A DNA stretch of 64,000 nucleotides from Aridibaculum aurantiacum (GTDB lineage: Bacteria; Bacteroidota; Bacteroidia; Chitinophagales; Chitinophagaceae). The position numbers and the translations under genes are program-made. Of the stretch, positions 18,175 through 27,257 are shown one piece after another (the stretch's first letter is position 1; each line of letters opens with the position of its first letter). Location of the stretch: NCBI RefSeq assembly GCF_017355875.1, contig NZ_JAFEWC010000002.1, positions 434,001-498,000 of the forward strand, in the 5' to 3' direction. Below the pieces are notes generated by a model. The model had not been told where the DNA came from. It made no database searches and saw only the letters and a list, made by a program, of their open reading frames with translations.

Positions 18175-19203
18175 ATGAAGACTGTTATAATTGGAGGCTC
18201 CGGATTTATCGGGACAAATCTGATTAATCTCTTAAATCCGACTTCAGATATATTGAACCTGGATAAAAACCAATCCTGGCAACATTCTTCTCTTAGCCGT
18301 GTCGCTGATGTAAGGGATAAAGGAAAGCTTGAAGAATATATTCCTTATGACACCTCGGCAGTTATTCTTTTAGCAGCGGAGCACCGAGACGATGTATCAC
18401 CCGTTTCCCTATATTATGATGTAAACGTACAGGGCACGCAAAATGTTATAGATACGTGTATAAAAAAGGATATTAATAAAATTATTTTTACTAGTTCTGT
18501 GGCTGTTTACGGCCTAAATTCTGAAGATACCACAGAAGACGCTACACCTAATCCATTTAATCATTACGGAAAAAGTAAGCTACAGGCAGAGCAGTTACTA
18601 GTTAAATGGCAAGAGGAATGTCCTGGTGAAAGGACTCTTATCGTTATTCGGCCAACGGTTGTTTTTGGTCCGGGTAATAAAGGAAACGTATATAATCTCC
18701 TGAACCAGTTGGTTAATGGAAAGTTTATGATGGTGGGGAAGGGCCACAACAAAAAATCTTTAGCTTATGTTGATAATGTTTCAGGATTTATTGAGCATTG
18801 TCTGAATAATATCAACAATGGATCACACATATTCAACTATGTAGATAATCCTGATTACTCAGTTAATGAGTTATTGCTTTTTGTCGAAAAAGTACTGAAG
18901 AAGAAGCTGCCACCTATACGAATACCTTATGTTTTTGGTTATTCAGCTGCTAAATGCATTGATTTATTATCTAAAATAACCAACACGAGGTACGCTATCA
19001 GTAGTGTTAGAATAAAGAAATTTTGTGCTACAACACAATTCTCTGGTGAGAAGATGCTTGCATCTGGTTACAGTCCCAAGATAACATTACAAGAAGGGCT
19101 TAATATAACAATAGACGCCATTTGTAGTTCAACTACTACTCGTGGTACCAATGTGAAAGTGATGACTCCATCTGTTTATCATGTAAAAGAAGCTCAATCA
19201 TAA
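18175..19203 (+). CDS. NAD-dependent epimerase/dehydratase (extended SDR)
   Basis: Rossmann-fold nucleotide-sugar enzyme (342 aa). GGSGFIGTNL (residues 5-14) is the NAD-binding GxxGxxG. TSSVAVYG supplies the catalytic Ser/Thr, and YGKSK (about 125-129) supplies the Tyr-x-x-x-Lys pair. It is most similar in layout to UDP-glucose/UDP-N-acetylglucosamine 4-epimerases and dehydratases, but the substrate cannot be fixed from motifs. It is the last gene before the strong terminator at 19338 and so closes the first polysaccharide operon, although the 215-bp gap before it could hold a promoter. Confidence 0.78.
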   Translation: MKTVIIGGSGFIGTNLINLLNPTSDILNLDKNQSWQHSSLSRVADVRDKGKLEEYIPYDTSAVILLAAEHRDDVSPVSLYYDVNVQGTQNVIDTCIKKDINKIIFTSSVAVYGLNSEDTTEDATPNPFNHYGKSKLQAEQLLVKWQEECPGERTLIVIRPTVVFGPGNKGNVYNLLNQLVNGKFMMVGKGHNKKSLAYVDNVSGFIEHCLNNINNGSHIFNYVDNPDYSVNELLLFVEKVLKKKLPPIRIPYVFGYSAAKCIDLLSKITNTRYAISSVRIKKFCATTQFSGEKMLASGYSPKITLQEGLNITIDAICSSTTTRGTNVKVMTPSVYHVKEAQS

Positions 19204-19337
19204 CCTTAAGGTAGGTTGGCAACTGTTGGTTTGGCAGGAGTGAACAAGCCTCATTAGAACATTTACCTGAACCAATAGAAACATAAAAGCATGATTGGTA
19301 TCAGAAACAACTAGTGTACACGTTTATTCATATCATT

Positions 19338-19374
19338 AAAAGGTAATAAGGCCCTTCCTTATTACCTTTTTTTG
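19338..19374 (+). terminator. Strong intrinsic terminator
   Basis: A perfect 14-bp stem, AAAAGGTAATAAGG (19338-19351) with CCTTATTACCTTTT (19357-19370), has a 5-nt loop and is followed by more T residues. It separates the first polysaccharide operon from the second SLBB gene. Confidence 0.9.
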
Positions 19375-19495
19375 TTCGTACTCACTCTTCACCTGCACCC
19401 GCTATCCGCTCCAAATACTGGTTCTGCAGCATCTTTAACTACTTCCTTTGTCAAAAGCCTTTAAATTGCGCACTAATTTTTACCAGATTTTAAGT

Positions 19496-21940
19496 ATGTC
19501 GAAGCTCAAGATATTCCTGACCCTTGTTTTGCTGGCGTTCTCTTGGTGTTTGTTTGCCCAGATACCTAATCTTCCCTCTAATCTTTACAATGTAAGATCC
19601 AGTGACATCCCGGAGGAAAGGGTGGTGCAGATAGCTGCCTACCTCCGCGAAAACAAAGTTTCTGACCAGCAGGCGTATGAGCAAATGCTATCACGCGGAA
19701 TGTTGGCTTCGGAAGCTGCCGCATTGCGCACTAGGATTCAAAAGGCTTTACAACAGACAAATACTACAGATAATCCTAATGACAATAACAGGTCGTCACT
19801 CGATAATTCCGATAAAACCCGTTATAACGAAACACAAGAGTCTATAGCAGAAGTGAAAAATCCGCAGAAGATCTTCGGTTTCGAAATTTTCAACCTTCCT
19901 GGTGGCGTTTTTGAGCCTAACCTGAAAATAGCAACGCCCGTTGGCTATGTTTTAGGGCCGGACGACCAGATAATATTAAATATCTACGGTTACCAGGAAG
20001 CTAATTATACGCTTACCGTTAGTCCTGAAGGAAGCATTATCATTCCTAATGTAGGAGTCATATATGTAGCAGGTCTTACATTAGAACAAGCTACCGATAA
20101 GATCAGGAACAAACTGGCGACATCCGGTTATTCGCTTATACGTTCAGGACTCACCAAGATCAACCTGTCTGTAGGCAGGATCCGGAGTATAAGGGTGACT
20201 GTTCTGGGAGAGGTTAAAAAGCCAGGTAGTTATACATTGCCATCTTTGGCTACAGCTTTTAATGCTTTATATCTTTCTGGTGGACCGAATGAGATCGGTA
20301 GTTTTCGTGAGATAGAACTTATTCGCGGAGGTAAAAAGATACAGCTACTCGACATATATGACGTGCTGCTGAAAGGAGACCAGGCAGGTAACCTGCAGTT
20401 GCGCGACCAGGATGTTATCCGCGTTCCTGCTTATAAAGTAAGGGTAGGGCTGGCTGGTGAGGTGAAGCGTCCAGGGTTGTTTGAAGTATTGCCAGGTGAA
20501 ACCTTTGAAAACCTATTAGGTTTTGCAGGTGGCTTTTCTGATAGCGCCTACACTGCCAGCGTTACCGCATATAAATCAACTGATACTGAAAAAAGGATCA
20601 TCGATATTGAAAAAGCACAATTCAGTACCTATACACCAAGCAGGGCAGAGAGTTTTCTTGTAAAGAAACTGGTAGAACGTTATACCAACCGAGTTACTGT
20701 TTCTGGTGCTGTTTACCTACCTGGCGATTATGAACTATCACCAGGTATGACCTTGTACGATCTTTTAGTGAGGGCACAGGGGCTGAAAGAAGATGCTTTT
20801 GCAAAGCGTGGTATCATCATGAGGCAAAAGGCTGATCTTACCCCTGAATATCTTGCTTTTAATCCTGCTGAGGTGATGCAGGGACAGCGCAACCTGGAGC
20901 TTCGCCGAAATGATGAAGTGATCATCACATCAAACACACTTTTGCGGGAAGAACGTCAAGTTTCTATAACAGGTGAGGTAAGGCGTGTAGGTAACTATCC
21001 TTATGTAGAAAACATGACTTTAAAAGACCTGATACTTTTAGCAGGTGGTTTTACAGATGCAGCTATTCCGCAGAAAATAGAAGTTGCACGCCGTATACGC
21101 AAAGACAGTTTTGGTGTAGCGGATATACAGATTGCAGATGTTATAGATGTTACTTCCATTGCTGACTTGGAGCAAAATGGAAGAGACATCCAGTTAACTC
21201 CTTATGATGCTGTGGTGGTTAGAAGAAATCCTGGTTACCAGGCGCAGGTAAATGTGCGTGTGGAAGGAGAGGTGATCTTCCCTGGACCATATGTATTGCG
21301 AAACAAGAACGAAAGAGTAAGTGATGTAATTAGACGTGCTGGTGGCTTAACTAACCAGGCTTATAAAATGGGTGGTTACCTGACACGGGTAAACAATCAT
21401 AATGTAGTAAACCAGCTGAACTCTGAAAAGGTGACCAAGATACAGGAGCAATTGAAGGATAGCACCGGGAAAGTGGAGCAGGAAGTATCACGCCCGGTAG
21501 ACCAGATCGCCATCAATCTTAGTTCTATCCTGGCTAACCCTGGAGGTAAAGAAGATATTGTAATGGAAGATGGTGATATACTCAATATCCCGAAAGAGAA
21601 AATGGAAGTACGGATTAGCGGCGAGGTACTTTTTCCTACACGTGTGGTGTACGAAGAAGATATGGACCTGAAGGATTATATAGGCCGTGCAGGTGGATTT
21701 ACAGATAATGCACGGAAGGCGCGGGTATATGTTCTTTATCCAAATGGTAATGCGGCCAAAACAAGCAATTTCCTCTTTTTCAAAAGTTTCCCGCGGGTAA
21801 CACCTGGTGCAGAGATCATAGTTCCTAAAAAACATGAAACCGAAAAACGCAGGATGACAACTGGTGAGATTGTTGGTATAACTACAGCACTTACATCTTT
21901 TGCGGGGGTATTATTGACTCTGATCATCAACTTGAAGTAA
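19496..21940 (+). CDS. SLBB-domain polysaccharide export protein, second copy
   Basis: Outer-membrane polysaccharide exporter (814 aa) paralogous to the gene at 1873 over its full length. It has a signal peptide ending at CLFAQ and a Poly_export domain (LKIATPVGYVLGPDDQI, VSPEGSIIIPNVG). A string of SLBB repeats shares the same RIRSIRVTVLGEV core. A terminal hydrophobic segment follows a basic KKHETEKRR stretch. I chose ATG 19496; the open frame extends upstream only to a TTG at 19448, which would add 16 residues in front of a good signal peptide. It starts about 120 bp after the terminator, so it must have its own promoter. Unlike the first locus, its Wzz partner is separated by a 414-bp leader. 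Confidence 0.9.
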   Translation: MSKLKIFLTLVLLAFSWCLFAQIPNLPSNLYNVRSSDIPEERVVQIAAYLRENKVSDQQAYEQMLSRGMLASEAAALRTRIQKALQQTNTTDNPNDNNRSSLDNSDKTRYNETQESIAEVKNPQKIFGFEIFNLPGGVFEPNLKIATPVGYVLGPDDQIILNIYGYQEANYTLTVSPEGSIIIPNVGVIYVAGLTLEQATDKIRNKLATSGYSLIRSGLTKINLSVGRIRSIRVTVLGEVKKPGSYTLPSLATAFNALYLSGGPNEIGSFREIELIRGGKKIQLLDIYDVLLKGDQAGNLQLRDQDVIRVPAYKVRVGLAGEVKRPGLFEVLPGETFENLLGFAGGFSDSAYTASVTAYKSTDTEKRIIDIEKAQFSTYTPSRAESFLVKKLVERYTNRVTVSGAVYLPGDYELSPGMTLYDLLVRAQGLKEDAFAKRGIIMRQKADLTPEYLAFNPAEVMQGQRNLELRRNDEVIITSNTLLREERQVSITGEVRRVGNYPYVENMTLKDLILLAGGFTDAAIPQKIEVARRIRKDSFGVADIQIADVIDVTSIADLEQNGRDIQLTPYDAVVVRRNPGYQAQVNVRVEGEVIFPGPYVLRNKNERVSDVIRRAGGLTNQAYKMGGYLTRVNNHNVVNQLNSEKVTKIQEQLKDSTGKVEQEVSRPVDQIAINLSSILANPGGKEDIVMEDGDILNIPKEKMEVRISGEVLFPTRVVYEEDMDLKDYIGRAGGFTDNARKARVYVLYPNGNAAKTSNFLFFKSFPRVTPGAEIIVPKKHETEKRRMTTGEIVGITTALTSFAGVLLTLIINLK

Positions 21941-22354
21941 GCTTGTAAGTCTTTACCGGTAAGAAGTGGATAATACTCATGATATTTTAGTGAGGATTTC
22001 GATTCGAACAAGAATTATAAGACAGTTACTGTAAGTGAAATGAGTAAGTTTAACTCTATTACATCAATTCAATCTATTCGAAAGCAACTTACCTGGATCT
22101 TCTTGCCTTAAGGCAACTTGGTACTTTCAGGTCAACATAAGAGATTTTCCTCCATATTTGCGAAACTTTTCACGTAACAGCTGGCATTTTCATGTTTTTG
22201 TGTACGTGCAGGGGGAAGTTTGTTATAAGGTCGTTGTGACTGAGTAGGCGAAGCTGTGCCTTGGATATGCTGAATATTTATTTTGAGCACAGTTTTTAAA
22301 CATGATCTAATGCTTCATATTATCTAATTGTAAAATGATTGCCTGGAAATAAAG
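21941..22354 (+). other. 414-bp leader between exporter and Wzz-like gene
   Basis: No gene is supported here. The region holds a perfect 10-bp palindrome TTACCGGTAA (21953-21962), a perfect 14-bp palindrome TTGCCTTAAGGCAA (22103-22116) and the shared leader element (22235-22255). A possible weak promoter (TTG at 22261, TATTTTG at 22279-22285) follows. It looks like a regulatory leader or a second promoter region inside the locus. Confidence 0.45.
22235..22255 (+). promoter_or_regulatory. Shared polysaccharide-locus leader element, copy 2
   Basis: TGTGACTGAGTAGGCGAAGCT matches the element at 1839-1859 at 19 of 21 bases. Here it lies 99 bases before the Wzz-like gene rather than in front of the exporter. 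The function is unknown. Confidence 0.5.
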
Positions 22355-23398
22355 ATGAGTACTGATAAAGAGATATCGCTGGTTGAGGTAAATCATATCA
22401 TAAGGGGATGGTTTAGGTATATCATGAGCAAGTGGCTTATAATAGCTCTTATAGCCCTTGTATTTGCTGTGCTTGGAGTGCTGTATGCCTGGTCTCAAAA
22501 AACAGAATATACAAGTGAACTTACTTTCGCTGCAGAGGGAGAAAGTAAAGGCGGACTAGGCGGTTATGCATCATTAGCAGCAACATTTGGTATAGATATG
22601 TCTGCTGGTGGGGGTGGCGCTTTTGAAGGAGATAATCTTATCGAATTGATCAGGAGTAGGAGAATTGTAGAGAATACTTTTCTCACACCAGTAGATATCA
22701 ATGGGAAGAAGGAATTACTCGTTAACTATTATATACGTGCTACCGATAAAGATTTTGCCAAAGATCAACAAGTAACTTTTGAGGTAGACCAGCAGCCAGG
22801 TAACAGGAAGCGCGACAGTATCATGGATGTATTTTACCAGGATGCATTAACGCGTTTGAACATTGGCAGGGTCGACAAAAAACTAACAATTGTTTCAGCT
22901 ACTTTTCGCTCCGAAGATGAATTATTTGCTAAGCTATTTCTTGAGAACCTGGTAAATAATGTTATAGACTACTATATAGATTATAAGAGTTTAAAGGGGA
23001 AGCAAAATCTAAGTATCCTGCAGCGGCAGACAGATTCGGTAAGACGACTGATAAGTGGAGGAATAGTGGATGTAGCAGCTACCAACGATCTTAATGTAAA
23101 TCCGCTGCGCCAGATCGTTCGTACGGGTGTACAAAGAAAGCAGGTAGATGTGCAGGTAAACAGTGCACTGTACCAGGAATTGGTAAAAAACCTGGAGCTA
23201 TCAAAGATATCATTGCGTAAAGAAACTCCTTTGATCCAGATCATTGATTCACCACGCTTGCCGCTAAAAAAGAAGAAGATGGGCAGGTTGAAAGGTGCGA
23301 TCATCTTTGGATTGGCAGGAGGGATATTAGCTTTACTGATCTTCACAATTAAGAGAATGCTGACGCCCAAGGTTTCGGACCCGAAAAAGTCGGCTTAA
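22355..23398 (+). CDS. Wzz/GumC-type chain-length determinant protein, second copy
   Basis: A 347-residue inner-membrane co-polymerase with helices near residues 30-50 and 312-332. It has an N-terminal Wzz pattern (TEYTSELTFAAEGES), a glycine-rich stretch (SAGGGGAFEGDN) and the IIDSPRLPLKKKKMG motif before the last helix. It has the same plan as the gene at 4304 and again lacks a kinase domain. It should govern the chain length of the second polymer together with the EpsG-like polymerase at 30760. It is the first gene of a run of closely spaced genes, following the 414-bp leader. Confidence 0.88.
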   Translation: MSTDKEISLVEVNHIIRGWFRYIMSKWLIIALIALVFAVLGVLYAWSQKTEYTSELTFAAEGESKGGLGGYASLAATFGIDMSAGGGGAFEGDNLIELIRSRRIVENTFLTPVDINGKKELLVNYYIRATDKDFAKDQQVTFEVDQQPGNRKRDSIMDVFYQDALTRLNIGRVDKKLTIVSATFRSEDELFAKLFLENLVNNVIDYYIDYKSLKGKQNLSILQRQTDSVRRLISGGIVDVAATNDLNVNPLRQIVRTGVQRKQVDVQVNSALYQELVKNLELSKISLRKETPLIQIIDSPRLPLKKKKMGRLKGAIIFGLAGGILALLIFTIKRMLTPKVSDPKKSA

Positions 23399-23418
23399 TA
23401 AGCCGGTATACTTATCCT

Positions 23419-23832
23419 ATGCAAATGCCAGAGCCATACATAATAGAGTTACCTAAAATACTCGATGAAAGGGGAAACCTCTCATTCTTTCAAAACGAAC
23501 AGCATATTCCTTTCAAAATTCAGCGGGTATATTGGATTTATGATGTACCTGGAGGAGAGGTAAGAGGTAGTCATGCATTCAAGCAACAAGCTGAATTGAT
23601 AGTGGCTTTATCAGGAAGTTTTGACCTTGTGCTTCACGATGGTAAAAAGGAAATAAAGTATAGTCTCAACCGTTCCTATATGGGTGTTTACATACCTCAA
23701 ATGATCTGGAGAAGATTAGAAAATTTTTCTACTAATTCCCTGGCACTCGTTTCGGCCAATACTGTTTTCGATGAACAAGATTATATACGTGACTTCAATG
23801 AATTTTTAGCTTTAAAAAATGAACACCTCTAA
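23419..23832 (+). CDS. FdtA/QdtA-type sugar 3,4-ketoisomerase family protein, first of a tandem pair
   Basis: A small cupin-fold protein (137 aa) of the WxcM/FdtA family. Members isomerise dTDP-4-keto-6-deoxyglucose to the 3-keto sugar, using residues around an R-G-x-H-A-H motif. Here the motif reads RGSHAFK, with His52 kept but the second His replaced by Phe54. The rest of the family pattern is present (DERGNLSF, YDVPGGEVRG, GSFDLVLHDG, YIPQMIWR). It may be a specificity variant or a non-catalytic partner of the following paralogue, whose ATG lies 14 bp inside this gene. The reaction assignment is by family; loss of activity is inference. Confidence 0.75.
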   Translation: MQMPEPYIIELPKILDERGNLSFFQNEQHIPFKIQRVYWIYDVPGGEVRGSHAFKQQAELIVALSGSFDLVLHDGKKEIKYSLNRSYMGVYIPQMIWRRLENFSTNSLALVSANTVFDEQDYIRDFNEFLALKNEHL

Positions 23833-24250
23833 TACAGTCTTCGACTGCTCAATTGTCCAGCTGGATAGGATTCATTTCAGGGCAGGAAATATAACTCCAG
23901 TCACCAACCAGGTTCAGATACCATTTGATGTGGAGCGGATCTTTTATTTGTATGACATACCTGGGGGAGAATCGCGTGGTGCTCATGCACATAAAGAATG
24001 TCATCAATTCCTGGTGGCAGCCAGTGGAAGTTTCGAGGTGTTGCTGGATGATGGTAAAGTGCAGAGGCTGGTTCAACTAAACAGGCCTTATCACGGTTTA
24101 CATATACCTCCTTACATATGGGCAAGTGAAATTAACTTCTCTTCGGGAGCCATCTGCCTTGTATTGGCATCACACAAGTACAACGAAGAGGATTATATAA
24201 GGGATTATGAAACTTTCAAACGTTTAAGTAACAAGGAAGGTTTGAAATAA
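23819..24250 (+). CDS. FdtA/QdtA-type dTDP-sugar 3,4-ketoisomerase, second of a tandem pair
   Basis: Cupin-fold ketoisomerase (143 aa) with the complete RGAHAHK motif (His56 and His58), YDIPGGESRG, GSFEVLLDDG and HIPPYIWA. With RmlA and RmlB (39970, 38326) supplying dTDP-4-keto-6-deoxyglucose, it should make the dTDP-3-keto-6-deoxyhexose needed by the aminotransferase at 26069. The product epimer (galacto, FdtA, or gluco, QdtA) cannot be told by eye. It overlaps the upstream paralogue by 14 bp. The two sequences differ strongly at their N-termini. Confidence 0.8.
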   Translation: MNTSNTVFDCSIVQLDRIHFRAGNITPVTNQVQIPFDVERIFYLYDIPGGESRGAHAHKECHQFLVAASGSFEVLLDDGKVQRLVQLNRPYHGLHIPPYIWASEINFSSGAICLVLASHKYNEEDYIRDYETFKRLSNKEGLK

Positions 24251-24298
24251 CTTATTTCAAATTTTAAGAAAAAAAGGCAAGTTGAACAGGGAGAGTAT

Positions 24299-24820
24299 AT
24301 GGTAGCTTTCGATAAATATGGATTGTCTTTAAGGACTGTAGTAGAAAATGATGCTGATTTCATAGTTCAATTAAGAACAGATCCAAAGCTTAGTAAACAC
24401 TTGTCAAGTACAAGTACTGACATTGAAAAGCAAAAAGAATGGATTAGAGATTATAAAGAAAGAGAGTTGCATCGAAACGAATATTATTTCCTGATTTCGT
24501 CCAATGAAGGTCCCGTTGGTTTAAATAGATTATACAACTTCAAAGAAGATACTTTCGAAATTGGTAGTTGGTTATTTAAACCAACAGCTAATGAAAAATA
24601 TTCGATCTTAGGAGACCTTGCTGCAAGGGATTATGGTTTCGAAGAGCTTCATTTTTCTTTCTGTACTTTTGAAGTGAGAAAAGAAAATAAATCAGTATTA
24701 CGTTATCATAAACAATTTAAGCCCGAAGCTATAGGGGTAGATAGTGATAATTTTTATTTTAAATTATCATACAACAGCTATAAATGCTATAGAGATAAAT
24801 TATTAAGTATTCTTTTATGA
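24299..24820 (+). CDS. GNAT-family N-acyltransferase
   Basis: A 173-residue protein with RimJ/RimL-type GNAT features: an N-terminal LRTVVENDADFIVQLRTDP strand-helix, a central GSWLFKP strand, and NKSVLRYHKQFKPEAIG, the conserved C-terminal N-x-x-x-x-x-Y-x-K/G region. In this cassette it most likely acylates the 3-amino group of the dTDP-sugar. Its ATGA overlap with the ACP gene suggests the donor may be an acyl-ACP rather than acetyl-CoA. The substrate is inferred from context. Codon use is more AT-rich than in neighbours, as in the next two genes. Confidence 0.7.
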   Translation: MVAFDKYGLSLRTVVENDADFIVQLRTDPKLSKHLSSTSTDIEKQKEWIRDYKERELHRNEYYFLISSNEGPVGLNRLYNFKEDTFEIGSWLFKPTANEKYSILGDLAARDYGFEELHFSFCTFEVRKENKSVLRYHKQFKPEAIGVDSDNFYFKLSYNSYKCYRDKLLSILL

Positions 24821-25053
24821 ATGATATTACAACCTTTGTTGAACAGTTTAAAGAGCAATTCATTGATGCAGATGAGATAACAATTGACCCTTTCACTAAC
24901 TTCAGGCAAATTGAAAGTTGGGATTCTTTAACAGGAATGTCAATACTTGTGATGATAAAAGATGAGTTTGATGTTGATATTACTGTAGAGGAGTTTAAGA
25001 ATTGTAGTAATGTGCAAGAAGTTTACGATTTGGTTCAAGCAAAAAAAAGCTAA
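24817..25053 (+). CDS. Acyl carrier protein
   Basis: A 78-residue acidic helical protein with the phosphopantetheine site WDSLTGM (Ser37) in the usual D-S-L context. DEFDVDITVEEF follows as helix II/III. It is a dedicated carrier placed between an acyltransferase (ATGA overlap) and a KAS III-like synthase (next codon after its stop). It probably carries the acyl chain used to decorate the amino sugar rather than serving general fatty-acid synthesis, because no other fatty-acid genes are nearby. Confidence 0.88.
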   Translation: MNDITTFVEQFKEQFIDADEITIDPFTNFRQIESWDSLTGMSILVMIKDEFDVDITVEEFKNCSNVQEVYDLVQAKKS

Positions 25054-26064
25054 GTGACAACAGTTTATCTATCAGCTATTGAATATTACTTACCTGAGCA
25101 AGTACTTTCGAATGAATTGATTGCTGCAGAACATCCTGATTGGAGTATTGAAAAAATTGCAACAAAAACTGGAATCAACAATAGGCATATTGCAGGTGTG
25201 GAAGAATTTTCAAGTGATATGGCTGTGATTGCTGCTCAAAGATTATTTGAAAACCATAAGATAGATAAAGGAATAATTGATTTTGTTATTCTTTGTACCC
25301 AAAGTCCTGATTATTTATTACCCACCACAGCTTGCATCATACAAGATAAACTAGGGCTTTCAAAAAGAATAGGTGCATTTGATTTCAATTTAGGGTGCTC
25401 AGGTTTTGTGTATGGTTTAGGTATAGCTAAAGGATTAGTTGCTTCTTCCCAGGCAAGTAATGTTTTATTACTAACTTCAGAAACTTACTCAAAATTTATT
25501 CATAAGGCAGATAAGAGCAATAAAACATTGTTTGGAGATGCAGCTGCAGCTACTCTTGTTACTGCGAATGATATCAATGGAATTCTTTCTGGTTCCATCA
25601 AAGATTTTAGTTATGGTACTGATGGTAGTGGGGCAGAATACTTGATTGTGAAGAACGGAGGCGCTAAAAGTAATTTTTTACGGAGGGATAGCAGCGAAAG
25701 TGAGATGCCGGGTGATGACAATCTTTATATGGATGGGAAAGCAATTTTCGAATTTACCGCTTTCCAAATACCAACACTTATCAATGATACCTTAGAGAAG
25801 CATCAGTTACAAATAGAAGATATTGATCTTTTTGTGTTTCACCAGGCGAATGAATTCATGTTAAATACTGTTCGTAAAAGATGCAAAATTCCTTCTGAAA
25901 AATTTTTTATACACTTATCCGATTGTGGTAATACAGTTTCATCTACTATTCCTATAGCTCTTAAGGAAGCAGTAAATGAAGGAAGGATAAAAAAAGGCGA
26001 TAAAGTTTTATTAGCGGGTTTTGGTGTAGGACTATCAATGGCAGCCACCATTATACAATTTTAA
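25054..26064 (+). CDS. 3-oxoacyl-ACP synthase III-like (FabH-like) enzyme
   Basis: Thiolase-fold condensing enzyme (336 aa) with the full KAS III triad: Cys115 in LGCSGFVYG, His263 in FHQAN, and Asn293 in CGNTVSST. It could condense a short acyl-CoA with malonyl-ACP on the adjacent ACP, or act as an acyl-transferring KAS III homologue. The GTG start at 25054 follows the ACP stop codon directly. An upstream alternative would run into the ACP gene. Its context with ACP, GNAT and aminotransferase points to making an unusual N-acyl group for the sugar. Confidence 0.88.
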   Translation: MTTVYLSAIEYYLPEQVLSNELIAAEHPDWSIEKIATKTGINNRHIAGVEEFSSDMAVIAAQRLFENHKIDKGIIDFVILCTQSPDYLLPTTACIIQDKLGLSKRIGAFDFNLGCSGFVYGLGIAKGLVASSQASNVLLLTSETYSKFIHKADKSNKTLFGDAAAATLVTANDINGILSGSIKDFSYGTDGSGAEYLIVKNGGAKSNFLRRDSSESEMPGDDNLYMDGKAIFEFTAFQIPTLINDTLEKHQLQIEDIDLFVFHQANEFMLNTVRKRCKIPSEKFFIHLSDCGNTVSSTIPIALKEAVNEGRIKKGDKVLLAGFGVGLSMAATIIQF

Positions 26065-26068
26065 GTAA

Positions 26069-27217
26069 ATGAATATTCCTTTTCTTTCATTTGATCCTGC
26101 TAATCGGTTGATTAAGCATGAGATTCTTAACAACTTTGAAAACTTTTTTGATAAAGGCTGGTATGTATTAGGTGAACAAGTAAAGCAGTTTGAGCAAGAA
26201 TATGCTAATTATAACCAGGTAGAACACTGTGTGGGTGTAAGCAATGGTTTAGATGCTTTGCATATCGCATTGAAAGCACTAGAAATAGGTGAAGGTGATG
26301 AAGTGATTGTTCCTTCCAATACCTATATAGCAACGTTGTTAGCAGTATCATATGTTGGTGCTTTGCCTGTCTTGGTAGAACCAGATATCCAAACCTATAA
26401 TCTTGATCCGGCAAATATTGAAGCGGCTATTACTCCACGCACAAAAGCTATCATGCCTGTGCATTTGTATGGACAGAGTTGCGATATGGCATCAATAAAT
26501 GCTATTGCAGAAAAACATGGTCTTTATGTAATAGAAGACAATGCTCAATCCCAAGGTTCACTTTTCAATAACAAGCTTACTGGTTCATGGGGCCATATCA
26601 ATGGTACCAGCTTTTACCCTGGCAAGAACCTGGGCGCACTGGGTGATGCAGGAGCTGTTACAACAAATGATGCGGCACTAGCGGCTAAGGCAGCTGTTTT
26701 ACGCAACTATGGAAGCCAAAAGAAATATTACAACGAGGTGATCGGCTTCAATATGCGACTGGACGAGTGCCAGGCTGGATTCCTTTCTGTCAAATTGAAA
26801 TACCTGCATGAATGGACAAGGCAAAGACAGGAAATAGCTGGCTGGTACAATGAGATACTTTGTAACAGCCAGGATCTTATCCTGCCATATACCAATCCAC
26901 AAGCTACACACGTATATCATCTATATGTTGTTCGCACACCTCTACGCGACCAATTGCAGCAGCATCTTTCTGCACAAGGTATTGGCTCACTTATCCATTA
27001 TCCAATACCACCACATCTCCAGCAAGCCTACCAGAGCCTCGGCTTTAGCAAGGGAAGCTTTCCAATAGCTGAAACGATAGCAGACACCTGCCTTAGTTTA
27101 CCTTTATGGCCAGGCATGACAAAGGAAATGGTGGAGGAAGTTTGTTCCGCCATCAATAGTTTCTTCCAATCCACATCTAAGCCACAGGCAGCTGCAATCA
27201 CATCCATCAATAGTTAA
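26069..27217 (+). CDS. DegT/DnrJ/EryC1/StrS-family sugar aminotransferase (FdtB-like)
   Basis: PLP-dependent transaminase (382 aa) acting on nucleotide keto-sugars. The Schiff-base lysine is Lys186 in [25 protein letters not shown] (Asp157) contacts the PLP pyridine nitrogen. [12 protein letters not shown] and the [10 protein letters not shown] loop are standard for the family. After the FdtA-like ketoisomerases it should produce dTDP-3-amino-3,6-dideoxyhexose. The gene lies 4 bp after the KAS III gene and 40 bp before the flippase. Family assignment is firm; C3 specificity is inferred from neighbours. Confidence 0.88.
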   Translation: MNIPFLSFDPANRLIKHEILNNFENFFDKGWYVLGEQVKQFEQEYANYNQVEHCVGVSNGLDALHIALKALEIGEGDEVIVPSNTYIATLLAVSYVGALPVLVEPDIQTYNLDPANIEAAITPRTKAIMPVHLYGQSCDMASINAIAEKHGLYVIEDNAQSQGSLFNNKLTGSWGHINGTSFYPGKNLGALGDAGAVTTNDAALAAKAAVLRNYGSQKKYYNEVIGFNMRLDECQAGFLSVKLKYLHEWTRQRQEIAGWYNEILCNSQDLILPYTNPQATHVYHLYVVRTPLRDQLQQHLSAQGIGSLIHYPIPPHLQQAYQSLGFSKGSFPIAETIADTCLSLPLWPGMTKEMVEEVCSAINSFFQSTSKPQAAAITSINS

Positions 27218-27257
27218 TGCATCTATACTGCTTTTGTAACAAAGGCATCAAATTCTA

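Noticed and set aside
19448-19495. TTG start giving 16 more residues on the second SLBB protein
   Set aside because: It would place a basic, non-signal segment in front of a normal signal peptide beginning at ATG 19496.
23900-24125. Minus-strand small open frames across the ketoisomerase pair
   Set aside because: They overlap two clearly recognisable cupin genes in antisense and show no motif.
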